From Actinomycetota bacterium (GTDB taxonomy: Bacteria > Actinomycetota > Actinomycetes > S36-B12): DNA of 16,107 nt. This document shows, piece after piece, positions 5,976 to 12,478 of this stretch (positions are counted from its first letter, which is position 1; each line of letters opens with the position of its first letter). The stretch spans positions 1-16,107 of the forward strand of contig VGBQ01000037.1 of assembly GCA_016870425.1 (NCBI GenBank). The letters are read 5' to 3'. Position numbers and translations under genes: made by a program. Under the pieces are notes generated by a model. The model saw only the letters and a program-made list of their open reading frames with translations, did no database searches and was not told where the DNA came from.

Positions 5976-6925
5976 GCCTGGTCCTCCTCTGCGGTGTGAC
6001 CGGTGAGCGAGAGGAAGACGTCATCGAGCGTCGGCCGGCGCAGCGCCACATCGGCGATGCCCACGTGAGCGGCGTCCAGTGAGCGCACGGCGTCGACGAG
6101 GGTGAGGGATCCGCCCACCACGGGGGCCACGATCCGGTGATCGGCGCGGTCGACCGTGACCTCGCCGGTCGCCACGGAGCGCAACGCCTGGGCGGCCGCA
6201 TCCATCTGCGCCGGATCGTCGACGACGATCTCGAGCCGGTCGCCTCCCACCTGGTCCTTGAGCGTGTCCGACGTGCCCTGGGCGATGACCCGCCCGTGAT
6301 CGATGACGACGATCTCCTCCGCGAGCTGGTCTGCTTCTTCGAGGTACTGCGTCGTGAGCAGCACCGTGGTGCCATCGGCGACGAGATCCTTGATGACCTC
6401 CCACAGGTCAATGCGCGAGCGCGGATCGAGCCCGGTCGTCGGCTCATCGAGGAAGAGCACGCGCGGCTTGGCGATGAGGCTCGCCGCGAGGTCGAGTCGG
6501 CGGCGCATGCCGCCGGAGTAGGTGCGCAGCGAGCGGTCGGCGGCATCGGTGAGATCGAAGCGCGCGAGCAGCTCGTCGCTGCGCTCCTTCACGTACGCCG
6601 TCGGCAGGTGATAGAGGTCACCGAACATGCGGAGGTTCTCGCGGCCGGTGAGGTATTCATCGACGGCGGCGTACTGCCCCGTGAGCCCGATGATCCGGCG
6701 CACGGCGTTGGCCTTGCGGACCACGTCCAGTCCATCCACCTTGGCGGTGCCCGCGTCGGGCTTGAGGAGGGTCGTCAGGATGCGCACCGCGGTGGTCTTG
6801 CCGGCACCGTTGGGGCCGAGGAGGCCGTAGACGGTGCCCTCCGGGACGCTCAGGTCGAGCCCATCGAGAGCGACGACATCGCCGTACTTCTTGACGAGGC
6901 CGCGAGCCTCGATCATGTCTGACAC
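5972..6925 (-). CDS. ABC exporter ATP-binding protein, DrrA family
   Basis: The 317-residue cytoplasmic ATPase has Walker A GPNGAGKT (residues 37-44), signature YSGGM (136-140) followed by RRRLDLAASL, and Walker B VLFLDEP (156-162, with D160 and E161). The D-loop TTGLDPRSR comes next. The switch position reads TTQYLEEADQL with Gln at 193 rather than His, as is common in DrrA-like ATPases. A C-terminal extension after about residue 215 is the DrrA regulatory region. It pairs with the downstream permease through an ATGA overlap. GTG at 6925 was chosen because TAGCCT lies seven bases upstream. ATG at 6916 would remove three residues and is also possible. Confidence 0.93.
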   Translation of the reverse strand: MSDMIEARGLVKKYGDVVALDGLDLSVPEGTVYGLLGPNGAGKTTAVRILTTLLKPDAGTAKVDGLDVVRKANAVRRIIGLTGQYAAVDEYLTGRENLRMFGDLYHLPTAYVKERSDELLARFDLTDAADRSLRTYSGGMRRRLDLAASLIAKPRVLFLDEPTTGLDPRSRIDLWEVIKDLVADGTTVLLTTQYLEEADQLAEEIVVIDHGRVIAQGTSDTLKDQVGGDRLEIVVDDPAQMDAAAQALRSVATGEVTVDRADHRIVAPVVGGSLTLVDAVRSLDAAHVGIADVALRRPTLDDVFLSLTGHTAEEDQA

Positions 6926-6938
6926 GTCGCGAAGGCTA
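6926..6938 (-). promoter_or_regulatory. Possible near-leaderless promoter of the ABC ATPase gene
   Basis: On the minus strand TAGCCT (6933-6938) stands seven bases before GTG 6925, in the 21-bp gap after ilvA. The exporter may therefore be transcribed independently of ilvA. Confidence 0.4.
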
Positions 6939-6946
6939 CCCCGCGC

Positions 6947-8161
6947 CTACTGCACCTCGGTGATGCGGTATCCGCGCTGGCGCAGGTGATCGAGCAAATG
7001 CTCGCGGTGCTCGGCGCCGCGGGTCTCCAGATCGATCGTGATCTCGACCTCGTCGACGGCGAGCCGGGGATTGGTGCGCAGATGGGAGACATCGACCACG
7101 TTGGCATCGAGCGAGCCGATCTCCGTGAGGAGCCCCGCGAGCGACCCGGGCCGGTCCGGCACGTGGACGGTTAGCTGGCTGAAGCGGCCACCCGCCGTGA
7201 GTCCGTGCCGGATGACCCGCATCATGACCAGCGGATCGACGTTGCCCCCCGAGAGCACGGCCACGACGGGCGGCTCGAAGTCGGTGGGGTCGTCCATGAT
7301 GGCCGCCACGGCGGCGGCGCCCCCGGGCTCCACCACCAGCTTGGATCGCTCGAGCAGTTGGAGCTGGGCCTTGGCGAGCATGTCCTCCGACACGACGCGG
7401 ATATCGTCGACGTGCTTCTTGATGATGGCAAAGGGCACATCGCCCGGGCGGCCCACGGCGATCCCATCGGCCATGGTGCGCATGGTCTTCAGCGGCACGG
7501 GGTGACCGGCGAGGAGCGAGGGCGGGTACGCCGCCGCACCCGCTGCTTGCGCACCGATGACGCGCACATCAGGACGCAGCGTCGTGATCGCGAGCGCGAC
7601 GCCCGCGAGCAGCCCACCTCCACCCGTGCACACGACGACCGTCCGCACGTCAGGCACCTGGTCGAGGATCTCCAGGCCCAGGGTGCCCTGGCCCGCGACG
7701 ATGTCGCGGTGGTCGAAGGGCGAGATGAAGATCGCGCCCGTCGACTCAGCGAAGGCGCGCGCCTCGACGATCGCCTCGTCGAGCGTGGCACCGTGGAAAA
7801 TGACCTCGGCACCGTAGTCGCGCGTGGCGATGACCTTGGGCATGCTGGCCGAGCGCGGCATGAAGATCGTCGAGGCGATGCCCAGCATGCTTGCAGCGAG
7901 TGCCACTCCCTGCGCGTGATTGCCGGCCGACGCAGCGACGACACCGGCCGCTCGCTCCGCGTCGCTGAGTTGGCTGAGCCGGTTGTATGCGCCGCGGATC
8001 TTGAAGGACCCGGCGCGCTGGAGATTTTCGGTCGCCAGGAACGCCGGACCGCCGACGCGGTCTGACAACCACCGGGCCGAGTGCACGGGCAGGCGGCGTA
8101 CGACGCCGTCGAGCCGCGCGGCAGCGGCCTCGATGTCGGCCAGCGTCACCGTGTCGCTCAC
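6947..8161 (-). CDS. ilvA: Threonine ammonia-lyase (threonine dehydratase), medium form with ACT domain
   Basis: The enzyme converts threonine to 2-oxobutanoate and ammonia, the first step toward isoleucine. The 404-residue protein has a PLP fold-type II domain with GSFKIRGAYNRL, in which K54 is the expected PLP lysine. It also has SAGNHAQGVA and the glycine-rich phosphate loop CTGGGGLLAG. A C-terminal ACT domain (about residues 325-404, starting FSQLTVHVPDRPGSLA) suggests amino-acid feedback. The length and single ACT domain match the medium form, which includes both biosynthetic and catabolic enzymes. GTG 8161 is chosen because the family N-terminus (VTLADIEAAAARL) follows it at once and AGGA lies seven bases upstream. 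The open frame extends to 8317, but that part lies antisense to the P450 gene. Confidence 0.93.
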   Translation of the reverse strand: MSDTVTLADIEAAAARLDGVVRRLPVHSARWLSDRVGGPAFLATENLQRAGSFKIRGAYNRLSQLSDAERAAGVVAASAGNHAQGVALAASMLGIASTIFMPRSASMPKVIATRDYGAEVIFHGATLDEAIVEARAFAESTGAIFISPFDHRDIVAGQGTLGLEILDQVPDVRTVVVCTGGGGLLAGVALAITTLRPDVRVIGAQAAGAAAYPPSLLAGHPVPLKTMRTMADGIAVGRPGDVPFAIIKKHVDDIRVVSEDMLAKAQLQLLERSKLVVEPGGAAAVAAIMDDPTDFEPPVVAVLSGGNVDPLVMMRVIRHGLTAGGRFSQLTVHVPDRPGSLAGLLTEIGSLDANVVDVSHLRTNPRLAVDEVEITIDLETRGAEHREHLLDHLRQRGYRITEVQ

Positions 8162-8227
8162 GGACGCATCCTGGCAGACGGTCGGCCCCGGCGAGCGTCG
8201 ACGGGCGCGTGGGGCGAGACTGGCAGT
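8162..8227. promoter_or_regulatory. Divergent ilvA / P450 intergenic region
   Basis: This 66-bp region must hold both promoters. For the P450 gene, GAGACT (8216-8221) lies six bases before GTG 8228. For ilvA, CAGGAT (8168-8173, minus strand) lies six bases before GTG 8161 but overlaps an AGGA ribosome binding site. A perfect palindrome CGTCGACG (8196-8203) sits at the centre. CTGGCAG is repeated directly at 8171 and 8220. Confidence 0.35.
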
Positions 8228-9685
8228 GTGACCATCGCCGAGCCCGACAGCGCGACACTCGACAACACCCTTGACATCAAGGCGGCCGCGCGCCTGGCCC
8301 AGGAGCGCGTCTCCCACTCGGACGTGCCGATCCCCCGCGATCGCCGTCGCGATATCCCTCGGCCGCCCGGACCATCCCCCCTACGGGCGATGCGCGGCAT
8401 GGCGGCGCCCGGCGCGGCGCCGGCGTTCATGGTCGATCTGGAGCGCACCTACCCGGTCATGGCGCACATGCGCCTCATGGGCGAGCACGCCTACGCCCTC
8501 ACCGACCCCGCCGTCATCGTCGAGGTCTTCATCGAGCACGGCCGCCAGACCATGAAGGGGCGCGGACTCCAAGGCGCCAAGGCGGTACTCGGCAACGGCC
8601 TGCTCACGAGCGAGGGTGACGTGCACCTGCGCAACCGGAGACTCGTGCAGCCGGCCTTCCATCGCGATCGGATCGCGGCGTATGCCGCGGACATGGTCGC
8701 GCTGGCCGAGGCGCATGAGGCCTCCTGGTCCGAGGGACGCACCCTGGACATGCAGGCCGACATGGCGGCGCTCACGCTCGCCATCGTGGGTCGCACGCTC
8801 TTCGGCGTCGACCTGCGCGGTGATGCCCGCGAGGTGGGCGACGCGCTCGAGGCGCTGCTCAGCGGCATGGGCACACGACTGCTCCTCGGGCCGCAGGTGC
8901 TGCGCATCCCCACGCCCGCCAGGCGGCGAGCGCTCGAGGCGTCGGCGCGCATGGACGCGATGGTGCAGCGCATCATCGACGAGCATCGCGACATGGGCGA
9001 CAACGGCGACATGCTCAGCATGCTGCTCGCCGCACAGGAGGATGGCATCGGCCTCGACGATGCCCAGGTGCGCGACGAGGCGATGACGCTCGTCATGGCC
9101 GGTCACGAGACCACCGCCATGACGCTCACGTGGACATGGCTCCTGTTGTCGCAGCATCCCGAGCGCGCGGAGTGGCTGCACGATGAACTCGATGCGGTGC
9201 TCGCCGGCCGCACGCCCACTATGGAAGACATGGCGTCGCTGCCGCGCACCCGCGCGGTCATCGCCGAGGCGATCCGGCTCTATCCCCCGGCGTGGATCCA
9301 GGGCCGGCGCCTGCTTGCCGACGTCGAGGTCGCCGGCTGGACGGTCCCTGCGGGCGCGCTCACCTTCGCGAGCCAGTTCGCGCTGCATCGCAGCCCGCGC
9401 TGGTGGGAGTCCTCGCTCGCCTTCCGGCCGCAGCGCTGGATCGACGCCGACGGTGCCTTCAGCGAGGACGCCCCCGGCCAGCCGCGCGGTGCGTGGTTCC
9501 CCTTCGGCTGGGGCAATCGGCGCTGCATCGGCGAGCAGTTCGCCTGGACCGAGGCCACCCTCGTGCTCGCGTCACTAGCGCAGCGCTGGGCACCCGAACT
9601 CGTGCCGGGCACCGACATTCAGCCGATGCCTGCGGTGACGCTGCGCACCCGCGCGGGGATGCCGATGGTGCTGCGCCGCCGCTAG
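8228..9685 (+). CDS. Cytochrome P450
   Basis: The 485-residue protein is a haem-thiolate monooxygenase. The I-helix oxygen-binding motif is AGHETT (residues 291-296). The K-helix ExxR is E347-AIR350, followed by LYPPAW. The haem loop is FPFGWGNRRCIG with the axial Cys at 433. The N-terminus lacks a membrane anchor and carries a basic, proline-rich stretch before PPGPSP, so the enzyme is probably soluble. The sequence style (GRGLQGAKAVLGNGLLTSEGD, RLYPPAWIQGRR) resembles the bacterial P450s related to CYP4-like fatty-acid hydroxylases rather than the short CYP105-type enzymes. The substrate is unknown. No ferredoxin or reductase gene lies next to it. GTG 8228 is chosen from spacing to ilvA and GAGACT six bases upstream, but MRGMAAPG further in is a less likely start. 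Confidence 0.93.
   Translation: MTIAEPDSATLDNTLDIKAAARLAQERVSHSDVPIPRDRRRDIPRPPGPSPLRAMRGMAAPGAAPAFMVDLERTYPVMAHMRLMGEHAYALTDPAVIVEVFIEHGRQTMKGRGLQGAKAVLGNGLLTSEGDVHLRNRRLVQPAFHRDRIAAYAADMVALAEAHEASWSEGRTLDMQADMAALTLAIVGRTLFGVDLRGDAREVGDALEALLSGMGTRLLLGPQVLRIPTPARRRALEASARMDAMVQRIIDEHRDMGDNGDMLSMLLAAQEDGIGLDDAQVRDEAMTLVMAGHETTAMTLTWTWLLLSQHPERAEWLHDELDAVLAGRTPTMEDMASLPRTRAVIAEAIRLYPPAWIQGRRLLADVEVAGWTVPAGALTFASQFALHRSPRWWESSLAFRPQRWIDADGAFSEDAPGQPRGAWFPFGWGNRRCIGEQFAWTEATLVLASLAQRWAPELVPGTDIQPMPAVTLRTRAGMPMVLRRR
9682..9685. other. Overlapping convergent stop codons (CTAG)
   Basis: The P450 TAG (9683-9685) and the DUF2786 gene TAG (9682-9684 on the other strand) share CTAG, repeating the arrangement at 4703-4706. 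No terminator hairpin was seen at the junction. Confidence 0.85.
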
Positions 9686-10494
9686 GCCGACAGCCCCGGG
9701 CCCTTGGACGCGATTCCCTTGGCGCTCGTGGTGCGCGCCCGATCGGCCGCCTCGCGGCCGGCCCGCGATGCGTGACCGCCCCGCCGGCTCACGCCGCCGG
9801 AGTAGCCGCTCCATCGACCCCGCGCGGTCGACGCCTGGCGATAGAAGGTCCGCACCTCGGTCTCCTTGCCCCGCAGGACGAGTGCGCCCGTGGTGGCGAC
9901 GGCTGTCCCGCCGGGCACCTCCGCGGGGATCTCGACGCGCTGCCGCTCGGCCTCGGCGATGACCTCATCGCGCGCCTGTCGAAGCCGATCGCCTATCCGG
10001 TCGATGAAGGCGCGATAGAACGCCGCTCGCGCTGTCTGCGCTGTGTGATCCTTGCGCCAGCCATCACGCGAGATGTAGGTGTCGCCCTTCCACCGCCCCG
10101 CCGCGAGCCAGATGGTCGCGGACGATGTCATCTGCGTGGCGAGTGACCCGAAGAGTGCCTCCGCGAGCTCGATGTCGCTCGGCATGCCGTAGGCGATGAC
10201 GTAGGTGGAGTTGTGTGCGATGTCGACCTGCAGGGAGTTGCACTGGCCGACGGTGACGAAGAGGCTCACCAGGTGGGTGTTGGCACGCTTGCCGCGCTCG
10301 CCGATGGTGATGGTCACGCTCACGGGCTGCTCGCGCGCCTCGCGGCGAGCGGTGAGCGCTCGAGCGACTGCGAGATCGACGCTGGCCTGGGTCGCGAGCG
10401 ACTGGGCCTTGGCGAGATAGGCCTCGGCCTCGTGGGGGTTGTCACTGCGCTCGGCCTTGGCCAGCAGCGCCGCGATGCGGTCAAGGTGACTCAT
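9682..10494 (-). CDS. DUF2786 domain protein
   Basis: The 270-residue product starts with a DUF2786 motif (about residues 1-40: DRIAALLAKAERSDNPHEAEAYLAKAQSLATQ), a short helical hairpin. A central domain with NSLQVDIAHNSTYVIAYGMPSD and a long helical stretch follows. The tail (after about residue 215) is rich in Arg, Gly and Ser and looks disordered and possibly nucleic-acid binding. The function of the family is unknown. Members occur in actinobacterial chromosomes and in phages. The ATG overlaps the metallohydrolase stop as ATGA (10491-10494), so the two proteins are probably made together. The frame runs open upstream to 10983, but the family-like MSHLDRIAALL start fixes 10494. Confidence 0.85.
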   Translation of the reverse strand: MSHLDRIAALLAKAERSDNPHEAEAYLAKAQSLATQASVDLAVARALTARREAREQPVSVTITIGERGKRANTHLVSLFVTVGQCNSLQVDIAHNSTYVIAYGMPSDIELAEALFGSLATQMTSSATIWLAAGRWKGDTYISRDGWRKDHTAQTARAAFYRAFIDRIGDRLRQARDEVIAEAERQRVEIPAEVPGGTAVATTGALVLRGKETEVRTFYRQASTARGRWSGYSGGVSRRGGHASRAGREAADRARTTSAKGIASKGPGLSA

Positions 10495-11051
10495 CGCGCC
10501 TGCCCCGGCGGGGCGGCCGAGCCGGCCCTGACGGGCCGCTCCGCCACGGGGATGCCCGCACCGTCGAAGGCCGCGCGCAGCAGCAGGGCGGCCTCGGGCC
10601 CGAGAACGACCTCGACCAGGAGCACCTCCTCGCCGCAGAACTCCGGCCCGTGGGCGGCCACGCCCGGGTGGGCATGGGCCACGAGGTGGTGGGTCAGTTC
10701 GTGCAGCACCACCGACTCGCGCGCGGCCCACCTCTCGCCCACGGCTCCCGCGAGGGGCAGTGCGATGACACCGTCGGAGTAGTGCGCGCGCCCGGTGCCC
10801 GCGCGCTCGCGCACGCGGACAGGTGGGACCGCGGGCCAGCGGGTGATGACCCCGATGAGCGACAGCACGTCGTCGACGTAGCGCTGCACGGAGGCAACGT
10901 CGGCGAAGCGCCGCTCCATGGGGACCTGCAGGGGGGAGCCGAAGAAGTCGATGGCGCCACCGCGCGCGAGTTGACGCGACCACTGCTCCTCCGCGGCGTA
11001 CACAGCAGAGCGATGCGTGTCGCGCGGGCTCAGGGGACCCCGACGGCTCAT
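10491..11051 (-). CDS. Putative zinc metallohydrolase, TIGR04338-like
   Basis: The 186-residue protein contains HELTH (residues 117-121) and then HGPEF (134-138). An HExxH helix followed 13 residues later by a conserved His-Gly resembles SprT-like and related minimal metallopeptidases, with H117, H121 and H134 as likely zinc ligands and E118 as the base. The conserved N-terminal pattern D-x-x-R-x-x-VYAAE is consistent with the actinobacterial TIGR04338 family, whose substrate is unknown. No signal peptide is seen, so it is probably cytoplasmic. It is the first gene of a two-gene unit with the DUF2786 gene. ATG 11051 is supported by TACGGT exactly six bases upstream. The family name is from memory and the metal site is seen in the sequence. 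Confidence 0.82.
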   Translation of the reverse strand: MSRRGPLSPRDTHRSAVYAAEEQWSRQLARGGAIDFFGSPLQVPMERRFADVASVQRYVDDVLSLIGVITRWPAVPPVRVRERAGTGRAHYSDGVIALPLAGAVGERWAARESVVLHELTHHLVAHAHPGVAAHGPEFCGEEVLLVEVVLGPEAALLLRAAFDGAGIPVAERPVRAGSAAPPGQAR

Positions 11052-11088
11052 GGGGTCACCGTAGGACGGCAGGGCAGGCCTGCGTCAA
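11052..11088 (-). promoter_or_regulatory. Promoter and palindromic operator of the metallohydrolase-DUF2786 unit
   Basis: On the minus strand TTGACG (11083-11088) and TACGGT (11058-11063) are separated by 19 bp, and the ATG follows six bases after TACGGT. The perfect palindrome GCAGGCCTGC (11074-11083) overlaps the last base of the -35 and lies in the spacer. That is a position where a repressor would block RNA polymerase. It is the most complete promoter in the window. Confidence 0.55.
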
Positions 11089-11126
11089 CGCCGCGCGGCG
11101 ACCTGTGGACAACCGCCCTGCGGCGG
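11089..11126. promoter_or_regulatory. Palindromes and a DnaA-box match between FIST and metallohydrolase genes
   Basis: CGCCGCGCGGCG (11089-11100) is a perfect 12-bp palindrome. TGTGGACAA (11104-11112) is a perfect complement of the actinobacterial DnaA box TTGTCCACA. CCGCC and GGCGG (11113-11117 and 11122-11126) form a five-pair stem just after the FIST stop, which could weakly terminate that transcript but lacks a T-run. Confidence 0.4.
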
Positions 11127-11127
11127 G

Positions 11128-12450
11128 TCACGCGGGCGGCTCGAGCAGCGTGCGCAGGCCCGCGTCGAAGACGTCAGCGTCGACCCCCTGGCTGGCATCG
11201 TCGGGTCGGCGTACCTCCGTCGCCACCTCCGGGAGAGCGACGCGGTCGACGATGAGCAGGACCGCCGTGAAGCCGTGCAGGTGATTGGCACCGCCCACCG
11301 GGCCGATCTCCCCCGCGGCGAAGAATCCGCCGACCGCAGGGGCGCGCAGGCCGGCGCGCACGATGGACGCATCGTGGTCAGGCGAGGTGAACATCGCGGC
11401 ACCGCGGCCATTGCAGGTGAAGAGATAGGCCCCGGCACAGCCCGACTGCCCCTCGCCCGCGTTGACAATCGCCATCACGCCGCGCAGGTCTGCGTCGGCG
11501 GAGTCGGCGTCACGCAGGTGCAACCTCACGACAGACCCCAGGGGTACGTCGTCTCCGACGGTCACGGCACCGGTCGCCGTGTCGGCGCCGAGAATGCCTC
11601 GGATGACGTAGTCGGCTGCGTGCGCGCCGTCGATCCGGTCATCGCGGGCGATGCCGACATGCAGACCGCGGACGGCGAGGGCCTGATCGGGTTCGTCGAG
11701 CCCGGCGACGACCTCTCGAATCCGCTCGAGTGCCGGGCGGCCCGCGAGCTCGCCCATCGTCGTGCCCGCCGACGCCGTCACCGTCATGGCGTCGCCGATA
11801 GGCCGACAGCCCTGGCTCACGACGACGCGCAACGACGCGGCCTCATCGAGCACGACACCCACGCCACCGTTGTCAAACACCGCCCCATCGAGGAGGAGAC
11901 GCGAGTCTCCGCGGCGGGCACCGCCGGAGACGAGGCCGCCGACGACGGGAAGGGGACCATCGACGCGCGCGAAGGCCGCCACGACCTCGTCGGCGGGGAG
12001 CGTCCACGGATCGGCCAGGAGGATCGCGAGCCGGTCGTCGTCGTGGAGCTCGGGCAATCCGGTGAGCGCGAGGCCGCCGTGCGGGGCCGGCACGGTCGCC
12101 AGCCGGAATCCGCGCGGTCGCGCACCGGGCAGATGAGCGAGCCACACCGAGATGGCCGGCTCCATCTCGACGGAAGCATCGCCACCGATGACCCCGTGCG
12201 CGTTGGAGCCCACGACGACGCAGTCGGGCCACTCCTCCGTGATCAGCGCGGCAGCATGCGCCAGCGCACGACCCGCGGCCAGTGGCTCGCCCGGGGCACT
12301 GACCTCGACGATCGCGAGCGTCGCGGGGGTGGCCAGCTCGTCGAGGGCCGCACGGACGGCATCGGGCACCGAGGTCTCCAGGCCGCGACGCAGGGCCGTC
12401 GCACACCGAGCCTCGTCGGATCGGGCCTCGCTCGGACCTCCGGGCGCCAT
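11128..12450 (-). CDS. FIST domain protein (FIST N and FIST C)
   Basis: The 440-residue protein matches the FIST sensory architecture. The N-terminal part contains the family-like VVGSNAHGVIGG. The C-terminal part contains YLFTCNGRGAAMF and then GGFFAAGEIGPVGGANHLHGFTAVLLI, the conserved FIST_C ending. FIST domains are predicted to bind small ligands, perhaps amino acids, and are usually found with signalling modules. Here the protein stands alone without a kinase, cyclase or membrane helix, so it is probably cytoplasmic. It is divergent from the AAA+/VWA pair, with only 28 bases between starts. The start is uncertain: ATG 12450 gives MAPGG and has a G-rich stretch upstream, ATG 12459 adds three residues, and the frame stays open to 12522. 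Confidence 0.85.
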   Translation of the reverse strand: MAPGGPSEARSDEARCATALRRGLETSVPDAVRAALDELATPATLAIVEVSAPGEPLAAGRALAHAAALITEEWPDCVVVGSNAHGVIGGDASVEMEPAISVWLAHLPGARPRGFRLATVPAPHGGLALTGLPELHDDDRLAILLADPWTLPADEVVAAFARVDGPLPVVGGLVSGGARRGDSRLLLDGAVFDNGGVGVVLDEAASLRVVVSQGCRPIGDAMTVTASAGTTMGELAGRPALERIREVVAGLDEPDQALAVRGLHVGIARDDRIDGAHAADYVIRGILGADTATGAVTVGDDVPLGSVVRLHLRDADSADADLRGVMAIVNAGEGQSGCAGAYLFTCNGRGAAMFTSPDHDASIVRAGLRAPAVGGFFAAGEIGPVGGANHLHGFTAVLLIVDRVALPEVATEVRRPDDASQGVDADVFDAGLRTLLEPPA

Positions 12451-12466
12451 GTCCCCCATCCTGACG

Positions 12467-12478
12467 TACCGTCGTCGC
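12467..12478 (+). promoter_or_regulatory. Leaderless -10 promoter of the MoxR-like ATPase gene
   Basis: TACCGT (12467-12472) is followed by six bases and ATG 12479, with no ribosome binding site. It sits inside the near-palindrome GACG-TAC-CGTC (12463-12473). Its complement offers TACGTC to the divergent FIST gene, so one site may drive both directions. Confidence 0.55.

Noticed and set aside
8081..8227. An N-terminal extension of the P450 frame back to ATG 8081
   Set aside because: It overlaps the start region of ilvA on the other strand and lacks P450-like sequence. GTG 8228 fits the spacing and upstream signal better.
8162..8317. An N-terminal extension of ilvA to 8317
   Set aside because: The added 52 residues are not family-like and would overlap the P450 gene. 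GTG 8161 begins the normal threonine dehydratase N-terminus.
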